From contig NC_050469.1 of the NCBI RefSeq assembly GCF_013373865.1, positions 21,072,046 to 21,136,045 of the forward strand: DNA of 64,000 nt, read 5' to 3'. Of the stretch, positions 34,666 through 50,589 are shown in pieces. The stretch's first letter is position 1, and each line of letters starts with the position of its first letter. The notes beneath the pieces are model-generated. The model had not been told where the DNA came from and searched no databases. It was given only the letters and a program-made list of their open reading frames with translations. The translations under genes and the position numbers were made by a program. The DNA is from Monomorium pharaonis (Eukaryota > Arthropoda > Insecta > Hymenoptera > Formicidae).

Positions 34666-37600
34666 AGAAAAAAACACTGATTCTTCAATTCTATATACAA
34701 AGAATATATAAAATCACGGCTGGGCGTGGTTTCTAAGAAGGGAAAACATATACGCTGGTACCACCCTTTAGCCATAAACCAGATTAAAATCGATCGAATA
34801 ATCCTCACTCGCTAGGTGAGAATAGGTCATCCTCATCGTCTTGACCGCGCGACCGTTATTATTGTCTGAAAGGACACGAGGCGAGATGACGATGACGGCG
34901 ATCGGGATGGGTGAAGAGAAGGGGCTCTTGAGAGGCAAGGGAGACTAGTTAATGACTCGACTACTTTATGCGACAGGTACACGTGTGTCGCGCTCTTCTC
35001 TTTCTCTAGATGATGATTTTTCGTGGTGGGCAGAGATGTGGGCATAGGGGCCCGATCGGGCAGACGGCCGGGACCAGGCGCTATGAGCGATCGCGGTCCG
35101 ACACCGTGCGCCCGCGGCAGGTGCTTGCCTTCTTATACAGCCTTTCCCGCTGGTGCTGGCGCTCCTCTCTCGTGCCTTCAATGCCGCCTTGGGTAAGAGG
35201 CAGACCCGAAAGAAGCACCACGGCATCTGCCTCCCTCTCGTTGTCTCTCTCTCCCTATCACTCACTCTATCTCTCTTTGTCCCTCTATCTCCGTCTCCTT
35301 CCGAACAGTCGCGCGAGTCGGCGATCGGCGGACGAGTCAAGGGATCAGGGGGGGACGATCGGAGCCACGCGCCAACGATCCCCTCTACTCACGTCGGCAC
35401 TCTGTTCACGCTGCTGTTCCTTTCGCTCTTCTTCACGTATATATCCACGTTCTACTTAAGCCGATCGCACACTTAGCCGCGCCTGGGAATTTTACGGTGC
35501 GAGAAGCCGCGGTAAGTAGCATGGCACACACTCGATTGAAGTGTACACTTCATTTATCCAATTTCTGTCTTCTTTATATCAGAACTTTGTTCCTTAGAAC
35601 GCTAACAACGTAATATAGTGACTAATGCGCGTATAAGCGTGTTATCAATTACCAATCGTTTCGGTAAACCCAGTGTACCGAATAAGAAGGCGAATTTATG
35701 AAAGCGCTTTGCGCTGTAAAATAAACGATCAATGCCCAAACTTTCTCAAAATCTTTTCTCGTTTCCGGCTTAACGAAAGAATGTAGTAAAGACGATGTTT
35801 TTACGGGGAGGATTGCGAGTAGAAGATTACCCGCGAGGCGATTTCATTCCTTTAATTCTTCAATGGTTATTCCCTGATATACGGCGACTTTACCGCCGCG
35901 GGAACAATCCTTGCCGATGTCTTCGAGTCGATTCAGGTTCCTGCTACGGGTCACCGTCGGAAATATATTGCGCGCGATGTTGACACAAGAACAACCTCGC
36001 ACGCTACTTTGCATAAGCGAGAAAATCGTTGCGACGCCCGCGACCCAGCAATTCTGCATAATAAAATTACTTTTGCACCGCTCTCGCAGATAAAAATACA
36101 TGTTAATTCGAGCCCCGGGACCATATTAGCTCCCGCCGACATTTTTACAGCGAGCAAAAGCGTTACGTTCCTTAATATACGAAGGGCTTGAACGGCGCAC
36201 GAGTTTCGGCGCAGACGGATCTACCTTCTTGTAGTTTTGTTATGAGAAAGAAACAAGGAAAGAGGCTTAAACCTGCAAAATAAAGAGCGAGACAATAAAA
36301 TCTCCTTATATGACGACTAATATTTCTGAAGAGACTTAATTCCCTGAACCTTCCCCTTGGCTCTACCTGCGAATTTATATAAAACTACTAAAATATGATT
36401 TCTCTAATATCTTCGTCCTCCTTTCCCTATATCCCGGCATCTGCAATCTGAATATTAAGATGGGAAATCTACAGAATGGAATCTTTAAAATTCACGGAAC
36501 GGCGCGGCGCGCCAACGATTAAATAAATAATCCTTTTCCAACGTGATGACACTTGATTTCCGTTAGGGTCAGACGATCGTCCATTCAAGCGGTTCCTCGT
36601 CGAGTTTTGACCGAGGACTCGGCATAGTGCTCGGTCACGTCAGAAATGCGGGGGAGGTTCGTAAAGAAGCATGATCGCACAATGCCAACCCCGCTATTAT
36701 TTTCAATTCCTCGCCATTGAGCCGGAGCCATTGAGCCGGCGAGACCGGATCGTTATTGCCACGGCTAGCACCCGGCTTTATTACCGGACACTTGTGTGCG
36801 CGTACGCGAAACTCCCGTCATCATTATTCGTATTGATAAACGATCGTCGCCGCGTCACGAGGGATAATGTCGTAAAAAGTGTTCTGCTCGCCGATCACAA
36901 TCGACCGGGCCGATTGCGAGTGCAAGAGGGTTGTTCAGGTTGCCAAAGAAGTTTCGCGAAACCGCAATAGTTGCTGCTGATCTGTTCACTTTTCGATCGC
37001 GGTTTAAAAAAGAATGCATTTATATTAAAAATACATCCGAAATAGAAACGTATTTTAACACTGTAACAAAATGAAGTATGGAATGGAGAATGAATGTCGT
37101 GTCTCTTAATTTTATTCTCGGACTGTTCGGTGTTTCCTTCGTGAAAGCTATTGCCACCGGTAATATAGTGTAGCCGTTTCTTAATAGTAAACATCATTTA
37201 AATAGACAGATGCCGCATTTTAATATATGACCGTTTACCTCCGTGACAGTGGCTTTTCACAATCACAATTTAATTAACATCAAAACAGTTCACCGTTACT
37301 CGTTCATTAACAAAAGATATTTTATCAATTCATTAAAATTTATTATTTTAATACGCAAAAATAGTCATTAGAAGCTATATACGTGCGTGCGGTCGTTATG
37401 AAAAATAATCTCCTTTATCGAATGAGGCATGAGTCACATCGGCATCGATGACTCACGTTAGTTTTATCGATACGCCCGACCGGTGGAGACTAGGGTTAAA
37501 AGTTCCCTGACAGCATTCTAATTAGCAATGGCAGACTACGCGATATTTAGTGGCCGGTTCATTCGTATTTTCTATGAAATTCAAGATCCCGACGCCGCCG

Positions 37601-40039
37601 AGACGCTCTCGGCATGGATTCGTTTCTGATTCGCCGGTGCTTGCGTCAGCCCGCCGAGAACCTTCGATTCCCCGATACGAAGTATAAGATCTTTTATTTA
37701 CAACCGTGATCCACGCGCGCGCGCGCGAGACGCACGCGCTATTCGCGGAAAGCAAAAGACCGCCGAACTCCGGCTGCGGCGAAGCTGAGTTTCAACTAAT
37801 TTAACCGAGGGACACGGAAGATTACGAGCGCTTTGATAGGATGTTAACGTTGCACACCGCTAATTTGCCAGTTAAACTTCTCGTCCTCTCAGCGTGAGCG
37901 GCGGATAAAAACCGACAGAAGCTACCCGCCCGCTCTTATCTCGAGAAGCACGGCGTGTACCTCCTGTGTCGAAATTAATGCAACAGTCTATAACTTTAGT
38001 ACTATATTACATTTTGATGCGATGTTCCGCTGCCATTATACTCTTTGTAGATATCTAGTTAATACTATTCTGTCCTAATATCCATATTCTGCGATGGACC
38101 TCTACGATCGTGAACGTTTTTTTTTCGTCGCGGAAATGTAAATGTTTCCTTTTTGAGTATCTTTTTTTATATCAACGGTTCCATTCAACCAAAAAGTTAT
38201 GGATCAGGCCGAATACATTTTAAATATCGCTAGAGGAAAAAATTAGTCTCAAAGCTACAATTATTGTCTCATATATAAGCGAGAATATAAAATCTTCCTT
38301 AAAGAATTTGTTAATCATAAACATAACTTGCATTGATGAAAATCTATTTATCTTTATTTAAAAATCATTTTCATTAACAGAGAACAAAAATATCAGATAA
38401 AAACAATAAAACATTGTAATTTTTTGTTGAAAGAATGAAATTAGAAAATTTAATACTATTATTTTTAAATCAATCATATTATGCTCTCTAAATGTGACTA
38501 TTATTAAAATAAAATAATATTTTATTGAAATTTAAGACGACCAAACTCTTTAAAAAAATATATATATATTATATATTACATTTTTGCTTACATATGTGAC
38601 GATACTAGTAGATTTGATTCTGATTTTTTTTCTGTATACAACTATAAGTTTCTGTCTCGTAAATTCGGAAATGTTAGCTCGGCGAGACTAATTGTGACAG
38701 CCAGCATAAAAATGCATGTTGTATATGAATCGGCGTGACGTTACAAACGAAAGCGCATAGCCATATATGTGCCACATAGGACCAAATATAATTACATGAA
38801 GAGATTTAAAATCTCCTTACATAAGGTGCCGCATGATCAAGATTACACACGTACAAACATATCGTCTCGGCCGTTTCGTTTTAATTAAGACGTCCTCATG
38901 AAAAGTTTCTCTGTCGAATTCCACGATGCCATATGTTTCCACCGAAACGGTACCTTTATAACATCTCTCACTTTTCCTCGGCTTCGGAAAGCTACTTTTT
39001 TCAATAATTATTGACTTGGTCTATCGTTTCAGAAACATTCTCTCTTTATTTATATGACATGAGTTTTAGAGACATCAGATGTATTGACAAGGATTCAACC
39101 ATGATAAAATGTGAAACAGCTCGAGAACATAAAATTCAATTCAATTATAATTGGATATTACCTTGAAATGTTTAAATATTACACTATATTGCCCAATTTT
39201 TGGTAATACACTAATTAATTTGTATTTATAATTTTCATCAATTATTTTCGTACAAGGACGCAGACTTTGACGACTTTTAACGTGACAGCGTTATTATGAA
39301 ATACAGTAATCTTCAAGATATCGGCAACACTTCATAAAATTGTAGCATATTGTAAGCTCACCTGGCACGCATTGCCAAATACTTTCGGGCTATTACAAAA
39401 TTCATCAGGCAACGAATCAAGATGGTCTGTCTTAATTAAGCTACCGTTATGGGAAAAAAAAAAGAAAAAAAAACAGTTGTCGAGCGTTCGATTGCGGCTG
39501 GTGCAGCGGAACCCGAATTGCACAGGAATGTATGTACGTAATCATACGTGAGACTTATATATCGTCGTTCAAAGCACTCCTGACATTATCCTTAGTTACA
39601 TACCGCGGTATTAACAATTTAATATCACCAAACGGCGCGTACATGAAGGACACGCGTCGCGTAATTATCGCGGCTCATTAATAATCTCCTTTTTTTACAT
39701 TTATCAATACACGTAACTCAACGATTATACGGCCGCTCATTAAGACGTCGTCATTAAGTCATCCGATTTTTGCCATTTCCAAATTAATGCTGTGTATTAA
39801 TTCCGAGCCGATGAAGAATGGGCGAGGTAAGAAGCGAGAGAGAGAGGCGAGCGTTTCGTCGCGCGTACTCCGCGCGAAAGTACGCACCACGCCGCAGTTT
39901 CGCGTTAATGAGTGTTGGCGCGCGCCACGGCATCGGCGGCGTGCGGGCGAGCACGCGCGCGTAAGACCTGACTGGAAAGGAGAGACCAAGAGAGACGAAC
40001 ATAGAGAAAGGGAGCGCGTGCGCGCGAGAGAGAAAGGGA

Positions 40040-40070
40040 AAGAGAGAAAGAGAGAGAGAGAGAGAGAGGG
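40040..40070. repeat. (GA)n microsatellite
   Basis: Short GA tract inside a CpG- and purine-rich island (about 39820-40560). Confidence 0.9.
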
Positions 40071-41261
40071 TGAGAAGGAGAACGTCGGTCCTCGCGCGCG
40101 CACATGCGGACGACGAAAACGGCAGCTGCAGCTGGGCGCTGCCACGCGCCCTCCGCCGCCTCGGTTCTCTTCGTACACCATTTTACAGGTCCGCTTCCAC
40201 GACGCTCGTTCCTGTTCCCTGGTCCCTCTCCCCCCCTTTTCCCCTCCCCTCCCCCATTTTCTTCTCCGTGTACCTTTTTCCCTTCTCTCTGGCTCTGTCG
40301 CACGTGGTTCCGAATGTTATCATCCTTTTTTCGTCTTCTGTCCATCTTGCTTTCTTTCTTCTTCGCACCGACAAGTCGGACACTGCCGCCATCCTTCTTC
40401 ATGTACGGTGACACGCATGCACGCACGCACGCACACCGAAGCGGGGTCGTGCGCCAAAGAGGACCACCGGACTCGTCACCTGCAGCTTGGCAGACTCCCA
40501 ACGTTCCTACAGCCACCGTCGACACCTTGCCTAACTTCTTGAACTCAGTGACGAGAAGAGGAGGATCGGGAGGAGGCAGGGAGACAAATTTGAAAATTGA
40601 AATTATTCTCCAAACAGTTGGATTACATTTTCAGTGAAGTTATCGCCGTTCGCATCAATCGTTAAAGTTAATATCGAAGATGAAGAACGCAATCCAATTA
40701 GTTTGAAGCGCTAAAGAACAAAAATTAATTTGACGCAGGTGCGCAACATAACTTGAATATGGAAATCGTTAATTTTCATCTAAATTCATTTATTCTAAAA
40801 TAATTGTCTTCTATCTTGCGCTTTCCCTTAGATATTGACTCCATTTTCGGAAAAGTAGTCAATGCTAATTATTTAATTAAAAAGAGGAATAAATTTGGAA
40901 TGGAAAAAAGAAACCGCATATGTTCCTCGGACGCATAGGCTTAAATGACGCTATGGACAAATAAGTATCAAGACTTATTGATTTGCAATTTCTAGTTTCA
41001 CTCCTCTTTCCTCCCGTTTCCCTTTGTAAAGAGAGCAACCATTTACGCACGTCGGTTCTTTCTTTAGCGAGGACCCTGCTCAAAGTCTTGCTCTGACGTA
41101 ACGCGCGACATTAAATGAGCTCCTGGACCGTAGGCAGGTGCATCGCGCAAAGGTGAATCCTGATGCACGAAGTTTCTTTTGCGTGTATGCATGTGTGAGC
41201 TTGATGAAGCACACGCGCGCGGAGTCGTGCGTCGCGAAGTGCGTGTCATAAAAAAATATTA

Positions 41262-41263
<2 letters not shown>

Positions 41264-41302
<39 letters not shown>
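41264..41302. repeat. (AT)n microsatellite
   Basis: About 39 bp of alternating AT. A second (AT)n tract of similar size lies at 41472-41506. Confidence 0.95.
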
Positions 41303-41303
<1 letters not shown>

Positions 41304-41468
41304 CGTGTGACAATTTTTTCCTCTTCTGTTTGCATTACATGAAGTTGCATTAAACCAGGTGTCGCTGGCATAAAAATTACGAACCAGATTAAGTAAATAA
41401 TATTTAACAAAAAAAAATTATACCACAAATACTTTTTCATATACTTAAGCTAATGCAAAAAAATTAAA

Positions 41469-41471
<3 letters not shown>

Positions 41472-41506
<35 letters not shown>
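41472..41506. repeat. (AT)n microsatellite
   Basis: About 35 bp of alternating AT followed by ACATATATGTGCATAT. Confidence 0.95.
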
Positions 41507-41512
<6 letters not shown>

Positions 41513-44500
41513 TGTGCATATCTAAATGTGTATATATATTCATTAATTAACATTTGGAATCAAATAATAACTAAGTCTTTCTATTACTTAATTTCTTGAA
41601 ATAATTACTTTTTTGAAAAAAAGATCTATTATTTATCAACATAAATAAATGTTTACCCCATTATAATATAAGAATTATACTTTAATGTAATACTTTGTAA
41701 GCATAATTAAAGGCCTGTCTCTTGTAACGGCAATAAAATAAATTTTACTAGCGCAATATTGATAAAAAAAGTATAAAAAAATATCTTATAATCCTACAAA
41801 TACTCTTATAATCCCTATTATACTCTTTTGAGTCAAATTTGTCTAATTTTAAAAACATCAAAATACTTAAGAAGTAGCTTTTGAAAGTGTTAATAACTGA
41901 ACTCGATTACTTCGAGACTCATTTATTACTCGATATATGATGTTCGTTATATTTATTAACAATATTACCAAACTACACTCGCGATCACTCTCTTACCGTT
42001 AAATGTAAATTAACGTTTCAGCATGTTAACTATGTACGCGCATGTTTCCGCAGATGTTCCTGTATCAGTCAGCATTTCTTCTAGAATAGAATATCGAGGA
42101 AGTAGATTGGATCACGTAGTCAAATATCGATATCTTGCAGACCGAATAGTATGAGTATCGGGGAATATTCGAGAGGGCAGCTGCCCTCGTAATTGGTAGC
42201 CTCGGAGGCCCGCATCTTTAAAGTGTCATCTCATATCTTCCATGTAATCGACATAAAAGTTTCATAAATGTGTTTCATAAAAGCGAAAGAAAAGTTGCGT
42301 TTTGCCATGTCGTCGTTTAAATTGTAGAAGAATTTTAAAGCATCACCGTTAGCTTTCCGCACGAGCCTCTCTTTCAAAGGGAAACGTTTAGTATTTACAG
42401 CAATATCTATATCACTTTTATAACCCAATCGCCCAAACGATATTCGATATTAACGGATTAATATCTTCGTAATTTCGGAAATTGTCCGCGACAAGAAGTG
42501 CAATAACGCCGCAATCTATTATTCACACGAAAGTATAAAACAGGTTTCGGGATGATGTAAATCCGTGGCGTGCGTGCACTTTGTATTCGTAAAAACAAAA
42601 CTGCTCAACACAACGAGATACAAACAATATAAAAAATTAATAGTTTATTAATATTATTTATTAATAGTTGGCGTCCTTGCATGTCCGAGAGAAATTCTCG
42701 CAACGTTGTCGATGTCGCAAATCCGCATATGTCCGGGCATGGATCGAGTTGCTACCAAAGCAACTACAATTAAAAGATTTTATTTATTACATACAATTCG
42801 GTCATAAAAGTCTAGATTAGTTTCCTTCTTTTTTTCACCGTGCGTAGCTAGACACTCCGTGTCTCTCGCGAAATATGTCGCGAGTAAACTTCGTGCAACT
42901 CTGCCGTTTCGTTTCCAGGTCGGCTTTTTGCTTTTTCATCTTCTCCTTCCTCAGAATGTTTCTTTTTTGTAATAGCTCACTATTTTCTACAATCTACAAA
43001 AGCGTAGAAAAATCCATTTAAAAAAAAACACAATTTTCCTCAACAATTTTACAATAGAAAGTTGATCGGTTTTCCCTTCAATGCCACTTTCGTAATCGAC
43101 TCATTATCTTGCCGGAGATAATTGGACGATGTATAATTAACGGAGCATTGGCGCTAAGAGAAGCGAAAGAAGAAAGCGCGCAAGCCGTTATCTCCAAAAT
43201 CTCTCTGCTAGTCTCTCTTTCTCTTGTCCTTCTTCTCCCAGGCCCTCCTCCCCCTTCCCCCTCACCAGGCTCGTACTTATCCCCTTTTCCCTCGCGTCCT
43301 GCCCCGCACTTTGGTATCTTTTTTGGCACGCCCCCTTTCGGGGATCCTTTTTGAGGTTTGTCCTTCGTTATTACTCGCCGAGATTATCGAGGTTTTTAGC
43401 ACCTCAGAACAGTGGGCACCCTCTTCAGGACCCACTTTTTTGCGTGCGACTCGTGAATCGATCGTGCCGTCTGCGCGAATGGCATCGTAGCGTTTTCGGG
43501 GTGACGCAGCAATAAAGTTAATTACATTGGAACACAAACTTTATAAGTAGTTTCTGAATTTTTGCCACAATCTAAAACATCGTTTTTAGGTAATTATGCT
43601 GAAGAAGAAAAATGCTACGTATGCACGTTATTTATTTAAGATATTAAAATTATGATAAAAATAAAAGTATTTTTTTTTACGCGCAATTTTATAAGAAATA
43701 TTGCTTTCGAAAACTGCATATTTTATGTTTCATGAAATTTTTATGTTTTATATATAATAGATCGTAAAAAAAAAACATAAAGATGCTTTTATACTTTTAT
43801 GCGAAAGAATCTAGAGAATTTTTGTCATTTGAATATTGTGATAAATTATGATTATAACAATTATACTAATGGTGAATATTATGTGACAAATCTTAAAGTA
43901 CTAAAATTTCAAAAAAATATACATATAAACATTACACACTTATAATTACACAATTATAATCCGAAGAAAATCCGCAATTATTGTGACATAAATTAAACTA
44001 CTTCGGCTCCTATAAAATTCACTCACGGTGTTTACATATTTTAATTAATTAATAAGAATTACTAAATTATTATAATTATTAATTAATATAATTACTAAAA
44101 TTCAACTTGGTAACGCGAAACATGATGATTATTGTGATTACGATGGAAGTCTTCAGGAAAGCAAGACTCGTATTTTTCCACGCGGGTTTATAATCAGGTG
44201 CAGCAGCTGATCGGGAGGAGCCGGTGCACGCATCCGAGTATTTTATTATTAACCATGATCGCTGCTTATTCACACGGGAGGCGGCGGCGGCGGCAACAAG
44301 AGAGAAGAGATATTTAAGTGTTTTATTTCCCCTTCGATCGTGTCCCTCTGTCTCTCTCTTTCTCTCTTCCTCGATGGTGCTCCGAGTGCTCGTGGCAACC
44401 GGCGCGACGGGGTCCCGGGGCCCCGGAGCCCCGGACTCTCGCGGGTCACGACGTGCAGGCTCGCGTGCGCGCGTCCTTGACCGCGAGACCTTGACATCCG

Positions 44501-45862
44501 GGCGATTGTATTCGACCTCTCAGGGTAGACCACGTCATTTCGTGAAAGTGGAAACGCGCCGCGCCACGTCGTACGGCGCGCCGCGTGACACCGTCGTCAC
44601 GCACACGTCCATGCGAATATACGCATGTGGCGTCTCGTTGCATCCCCCGACTGCGAGAACCGCCACGGCCGGCCATCATCAGCTGCCTGATATTTTGCAT
44701 GTCAACGAGGCGCGCGTGGAATCGCGTGCCGAGGGCCCACAATAGAAGCCAGACGGAAAATTGTAGGTGGTGCCCGCGTGTTTACTTTGCTCGTTCCAGG
44801 AGCTCCTACACTGCAATTTGCTTACGCAGTATTTTTCGCCTGTGCAATTCTCTAATCGACCGTTTAACGCACGGTTATACTTAGATAGATATTTTAAGTC
44901 CTGAAATTTTGGATTAAGAATATAATACGATTTTATCAATTTGTGTCGGCAGAAGTCCCAATGTTTTTAATCTTTTGTGATCATTGAATTTTAATTTTGA
45001 CTTTTATTTCAATTTATGTTACTTGTATGTATGATTATACAAAAAAACACATGTACTGACCGCCAGATCTCTTTGTGATAAACCCTATCTGTTTTAAGTG
45101 AACCGGCGGCGTGTAGATGAATTTAATTTTGAATAAAAGGTTTAAAGGCAAGTAAGTAGATAAAAGTAAATTGATTCGTTTTCCGACGCCGCCAGCCACA
45201 TGGATAATGTGAATGAGGCTTCAATCGGCGAATGCATCTCCGTAATATTTCATCGTTTGCCGCGCGGTATCCGGCGCGGTTCAAGGAGAAAAGGTCTCTG
45301 CCGTCGCGTCTTATTTCTCGCGCGGCGTCTTGTTCGCCGGCTAATGTATTCAAGGCCCCTCGAGATTTAATCGATTAATGCGTAAGGACACGATTCGATC
45401 CTTACAACGTTGTGGGCCACCATCGCGCAAGGAAAAGGATTTTACGACGAAGGTAAGCCTATGGCCCCCTCTGCTCGATCCGCCGATGCTTGTAATTAAG
45501 GAATGCTATCTCGGAATATCTGACATTCTTCGGCGCCCGCTCGCACACGGTGACAATTTAGATAACGTCAAAAAAAAAACCCCCGTATTGACCCTCTCCG
45601 CCAACGCGTGGCGGGCAGTGTATACGGTAGCAGGTAGGTGTACCGAGGAACAGGATTTTTTTCCCTCGCGGTGAGAGAACACACCCGCGGGCGTTCTGAA
45701 AAATCTGAGAAGTCATAAAGCGACCCAAACAACCGTGATTGTTGTTTGCGATGGAAGCCGCGCGAAGAAATCGACGGAAGTGGAAACTGTCTTCATTGAG
45801 AAGCTTGAGAGTTTTGAAGCGATAAGACGAATTTGCGTTTCAAATTTGACGTTCGACCTTAG

Positions 45863-45866
<4 letters not shown>

Positions 45867-45894
<28 letters not shown>
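45867..45894. repeat. (CT)n microsatellite
   Basis: About 14 CT units, pure. Confidence 0.95.
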
Positions 45895-45897
<3 letters not shown>

Positions 45898-47252
45898 ATC
45901 CTAATCTTGTATGTATAACAGCGTGCAAACTGAGTTTAATATTAGCCGGCGATAAAACGTGACGCGATAGAAAGCTGAATGGAGTCATTGTCGAACGGTG
46001 ACCACGTGACGCTACAACGTAGTACTATGACGCAACATCAAAGGAGCAATTTCAAAGTAAAAAAATCCTCTACACGGTTATCCCGATATTTAAAAGATCC
46101 TTTTCAAGATTTCATTAGTAAGAAAGAACACCACGGGGAATAGGTCCGAATTAAACGATGTATTCATCATTTAATATTCTAGAAATAAACATTGCCGGCC
46201 AATCAAACCTCCCTTGTAAAAGGGCCGTCGGACTCCGCGTAGCGGCATTTGGTAGCCGATCCTCATATTCTCTCCGACAGATATCGCCGCATCGAATCAT
46301 CGGTGACGATCGAACGGTAGCTCTCGATCGTGCTCGGCCTTTCAACGGCTGGCCGAACTCGTGGAGGATCGTGATTCCCGCCTTTTGTCGGGCACGAAAA
46401 ATTCCTACGAGACCGTCCGTCGTCGGTGCACAGATAGCCCGGCCAGATAGTTCTGCAAGCGCGCGCCGTCTCCTCCTCCGGGAAGGGATGGCGTTCCCTT
46501 TGTGCGTTCACGTGAAAAATGACTCGTCGAATGATCCGCCGCAGAAGGACGCGGGTCCACCTCGGGATTATGTTGAGGTACACAGGACCGCTCGCACGAT
46601 AAATCTCCACTGAGAAGAATCGTCGCGCCGATCGGCGATCCACGATCTCCGATCTTGCGACAACGTCGTTTTTACGCGCAAAATCAACGATGAGGAGATG
46701 GGGAAGAAAAACCGCGATCATCACCGGGATTGAGGTGTGCCAGCGGATTCGACGTATAAGCTAGATTGCTCAAATACTCCGATTGCCTCACCTCATAGTA
46801 TATTGATTATAATGCTGCAGAATTCAGTGAATTCATAAAGCATATATAATTTGCAAAATGTGTTATATTTATCAGTAACTATTTTAATCTGAATTATTGT
46901 GTATAAAGATATAATTAAATGTTGTTATTTATTGACACAATAGTAAATCTATTAAATACTTTTTTTTTAACAAGAATAAAAAGTTTTCCATATATCGCTA
47001 TAAATTAATATTAATTTGATGCAATTTAATGTGACACTTTCTTATTATTATTGATATCCAAAGCGAAGACAAAACTGATTAGAAATATCCTTTATTTATC
47101 CAAGTAGGGCATTGAATTATGCATTGAAAATAAATCTTCATCACGCAAATAAAAAGAGCAAAGAATATGTTAACAAGAATAATATCTATAAGTAATTGCA
47201 ACCAATAGATAACATTGATGAGATAAAAAATTAAAAAATCCAACATAAAAAG

Positions 47253-47266
<14 letters not shown>

Positions 47267-47296
<30 letters not shown>
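47267..47296. repeat. (GA)n microsatellite
   Basis: About 15 GA units in an otherwise AT-rich stretch. Confidence 0.95.
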
Positions 47297-47298
<2 letters not shown>

Positions 47299-50200
47299 AA
47301 CCACCCCCAAAAATCCTAATTGTCCACAACTTATTACAACTATTTATATATAGTAAGTTTATCATATTATCAGGTTTTCATACCTGATTCTGATATCAAC
47401 TGACTAATTATTCTACTCTCCATCGAGAAAAGTAGTGAGTTTCAAAAATATCTTACAATTAAACAGCAATATCTCCCCGAAGATTAAAATCGCGAACCAT
47501 CAGAAGCACAACTTGTGTTACGCTTCATTCGTGTACATCGCGCGGGATTTGCCGGTTTACGAAAAACACATTTCCAGTGATAAAACAGGCAAGATTGCTC
47601 GCGTGAGGCATGGAAAACCGCAACCGGGCGGTTCGTGTGGAACGTGTCGTGGATCATTAATCAGCATGGCGATGCGCTCACGGCGGTCGATGGAGCCATG
47701 AAGCCTTTGTCGTTTTATATTTAAACGAGGGAATTATGCACCGATCGTCACGGCAATTGCATTCGTTTGCACAGACATCCGCGCCGGTGTAATTGCAACG
47801 TTTCACGCGTACGTATTTGCGTACCCGCCGGGTGTTAGTACGTAAATAATGTTTTTGCCTTAAACGTGACAAATGCGAAATATACTGGATTCTAGAATCC
47901 TACCTTTCGGTCGCCAAGAGTGATGAGACAACTCTCAGTTGACCTCGGAGACCTCCCGCAGAGTTAAGTGCGAAATTTCGGAATCAAGGCTAGCAAAGAA
48001 AGCTGATGATGAAGAATAAAACGAAGAATAAATTAAAACCGAATTTTCTGCGTCATACATATATGGATGTGAGTGCAAATGCAATGACTGTGCATTGATA
48101 TACAGACCTTTCCATCTTAAAAAATAATTTCGTAAAGTTAACGTACACCAATATACATTGTTCATTTGCTATAACAATAATAATATAAGTTCAAAATTTA
48201 AATTTTTTTAATTGTCTGCAAAAAGTATTCCAATAAGAATTCAACAACACAGAGTAAAGAGTTAATAATGCTTTTACAATTAAACCAAATTGTTTCATTT
48301 AAATCACACATTTAAAATAATATTATAAAATTTGAATTATTCAGAACATTTAAACTGAGAAAATTTGTTTCGTGGGTTATGTCGTTATTGTAGCAAATAA
48401 GCAATGTCATTAAAAATATGTCACTAAAATATTATTTTTCTACAAAATTATTAAAATGCAATTATTTATTGGCCATATCTTAATAAAAGCATAACGTATG
48501 CACGCACACTCATGCGGGTGGCATTTCATCTTACGAATTAATTCATCGCGGCGAAACTCGCCGCGCGTTCTTTTTTCTTCTCCTGCGAGATGAGATTCAG
48601 GAAGGATGAGTTGGAAAGATAAATTCCGATAAGTACCTCCTTGTCAAAAATTTTTACGCGTCTCTTAAACAAAGTGCGTGTCGCCCATTAATGCATGCGC
48701 GCGTGTTTAAAGGTAAAGGGCAGTTTAATTACGGCATGAAAGTGCATATGCATTTCTCGACGGTAACTGATGCCATCTTAATAACGCGTACCATTTATTC
48801 GAACATTTAATAACTTGATATGATCATGTAACTTCTTTATAAACTGATCGATTTCGTTTTTCATATTTATTAATATTCATATTCATAAGTTGGTTATAAT
48901 TAGATATTTATTAAGAAACTTGCCAAATAAACTAATAAATAAACGTTACGGTATCTTTTTCACGCAATGCTCATTTATAATTAATTGTTAACATTAAAAT
49001 AATTCAATAAACATGATAATTTTTCATTCCTCAATAACTATTGCTCTATCTTTCTAACAATAGCCAAGATTTTTTTACTTAAAAGGTTTTAAAAAATCTT
49101 TGGAATATTAATACGAATGAATTAATCAGCAATGTCGGTATCCGGGCAACCTGCTGCAACATATGTTAGGTACGTTGGCTCACGCACGAATACGCACTGC
49201 CTACATACGTTTGCGCACCATATGCGCATTATATTCTATTCGGCAACCCCACACGACCCTTCACGAAATAGACGTATGCATGAGTAAATTCTCTCCCTCG
49301 AATTGCCCTCCTCGACTGCCTGTCCATTCCAGAACACTAAAGTATTTGTACATTACTTATGCGAGCCGGTGTCGACCTGCTGACACGTGAAAACACGTAT
49401 TTTCGTGATAAACCTGTCATCTAATTTTTTTCACAAATTTGGTGATGACAGTGTTGAGGTTAATAAGAAATAATGAGAGAAGCCGCATTTTCGTGGATAT
49501 AATTACTAATCCTTATTAAAAGTCATTAAAATCATAAACTTATTCAAAAATTAATTAGCTGTTACAATTATTAAATAAACTGCACTTACATTCAATATTA
49601 TTTTTATATGAACAATAGTTGAGATTTATAAGAAAATAAAAGCACAAGCGGTCGTAAATTTATAATGAAATTCATAACTCTCAATACTTTTATTATTATG
49701 AGTGATTTCGATGACGATGCGTTTTACTTTATGGTAGACACAATGTTTCGAGAATGAACATTACTAACCTTGTCGTCATTATAAAGCGTCTGTAGTTAAT
49801 TAGTACTCCAGAAAAATTCTCTTTGTGTAAAACGTATCTGAATAAAACGCTTTACAAAAAAGTGATTATTTTCCTTATTAATATCCCAAAATAAGTTTTG
49901 GCAAGTTAGATATATATATGTATGTATATAATACGTATATATATATATACGTATTTAGATATAACCTGATACGCAAAAAGTATTTTACATCACAGAGTAT
50001 TAAAAATAGGAACAAACGGCAATTATTATTATCATTTATACTTAGATACTTGTTAAACTGTTTATGGTAACGTATAATCCACACAAATCAGCACCGGTAT
50101 ATATATTATTACAATAACGTATTATAGAGCTAAACTGCTCTAAACGCCTCCGTCGTGAAAATAATGGAGAACAAAAGAGCTGAGAGAAATTGTAACAACT

Positions 50201-50568
50201 GCATAGTGCATTCTCGATCCATACTTCATTCGGCCAACGAGAAAACCCCCTAATCCCTATGATCGCGCGAGACAATAATCCGAGCGATCTAACATCTAAG
50301 ACCGTGCCCGAGGCGCGAGACAACTGCAACGCGCGTTTCAGAACGCAGTTGCATCGGAGTCGATGCAACCCTGCAAGGGTTGACTCGGGGAACACGAACG
50401 TGGCATCGTTCATCTCACCACTCGACACAGTAATTAATTCCACGGTAATTACCGGCAAAGTGTTTGGCGAAAGAGAATCGAGAAAGCCCCAGGGAATATA
50501 ATTACAGAATAAATTCAAATTCGGAGGTTTAAGGTAATAAGGCTATCACGAATTTATTTTCATATATT

Positions 50569-50589
50569 CACACACACACACACACACAA
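50569..50589. repeat. (CA)n microsatellite
   Basis: About 10 CA units. Confidence 0.95.

Noticed and set aside
39787..40637. Overlapping long frames on both strands
   Set aside because: CpG- and purine-rich island with low-complexity translations (Arg/Glu- or Ser/Pro-rich) in all frames; no domain and no conserved pattern.
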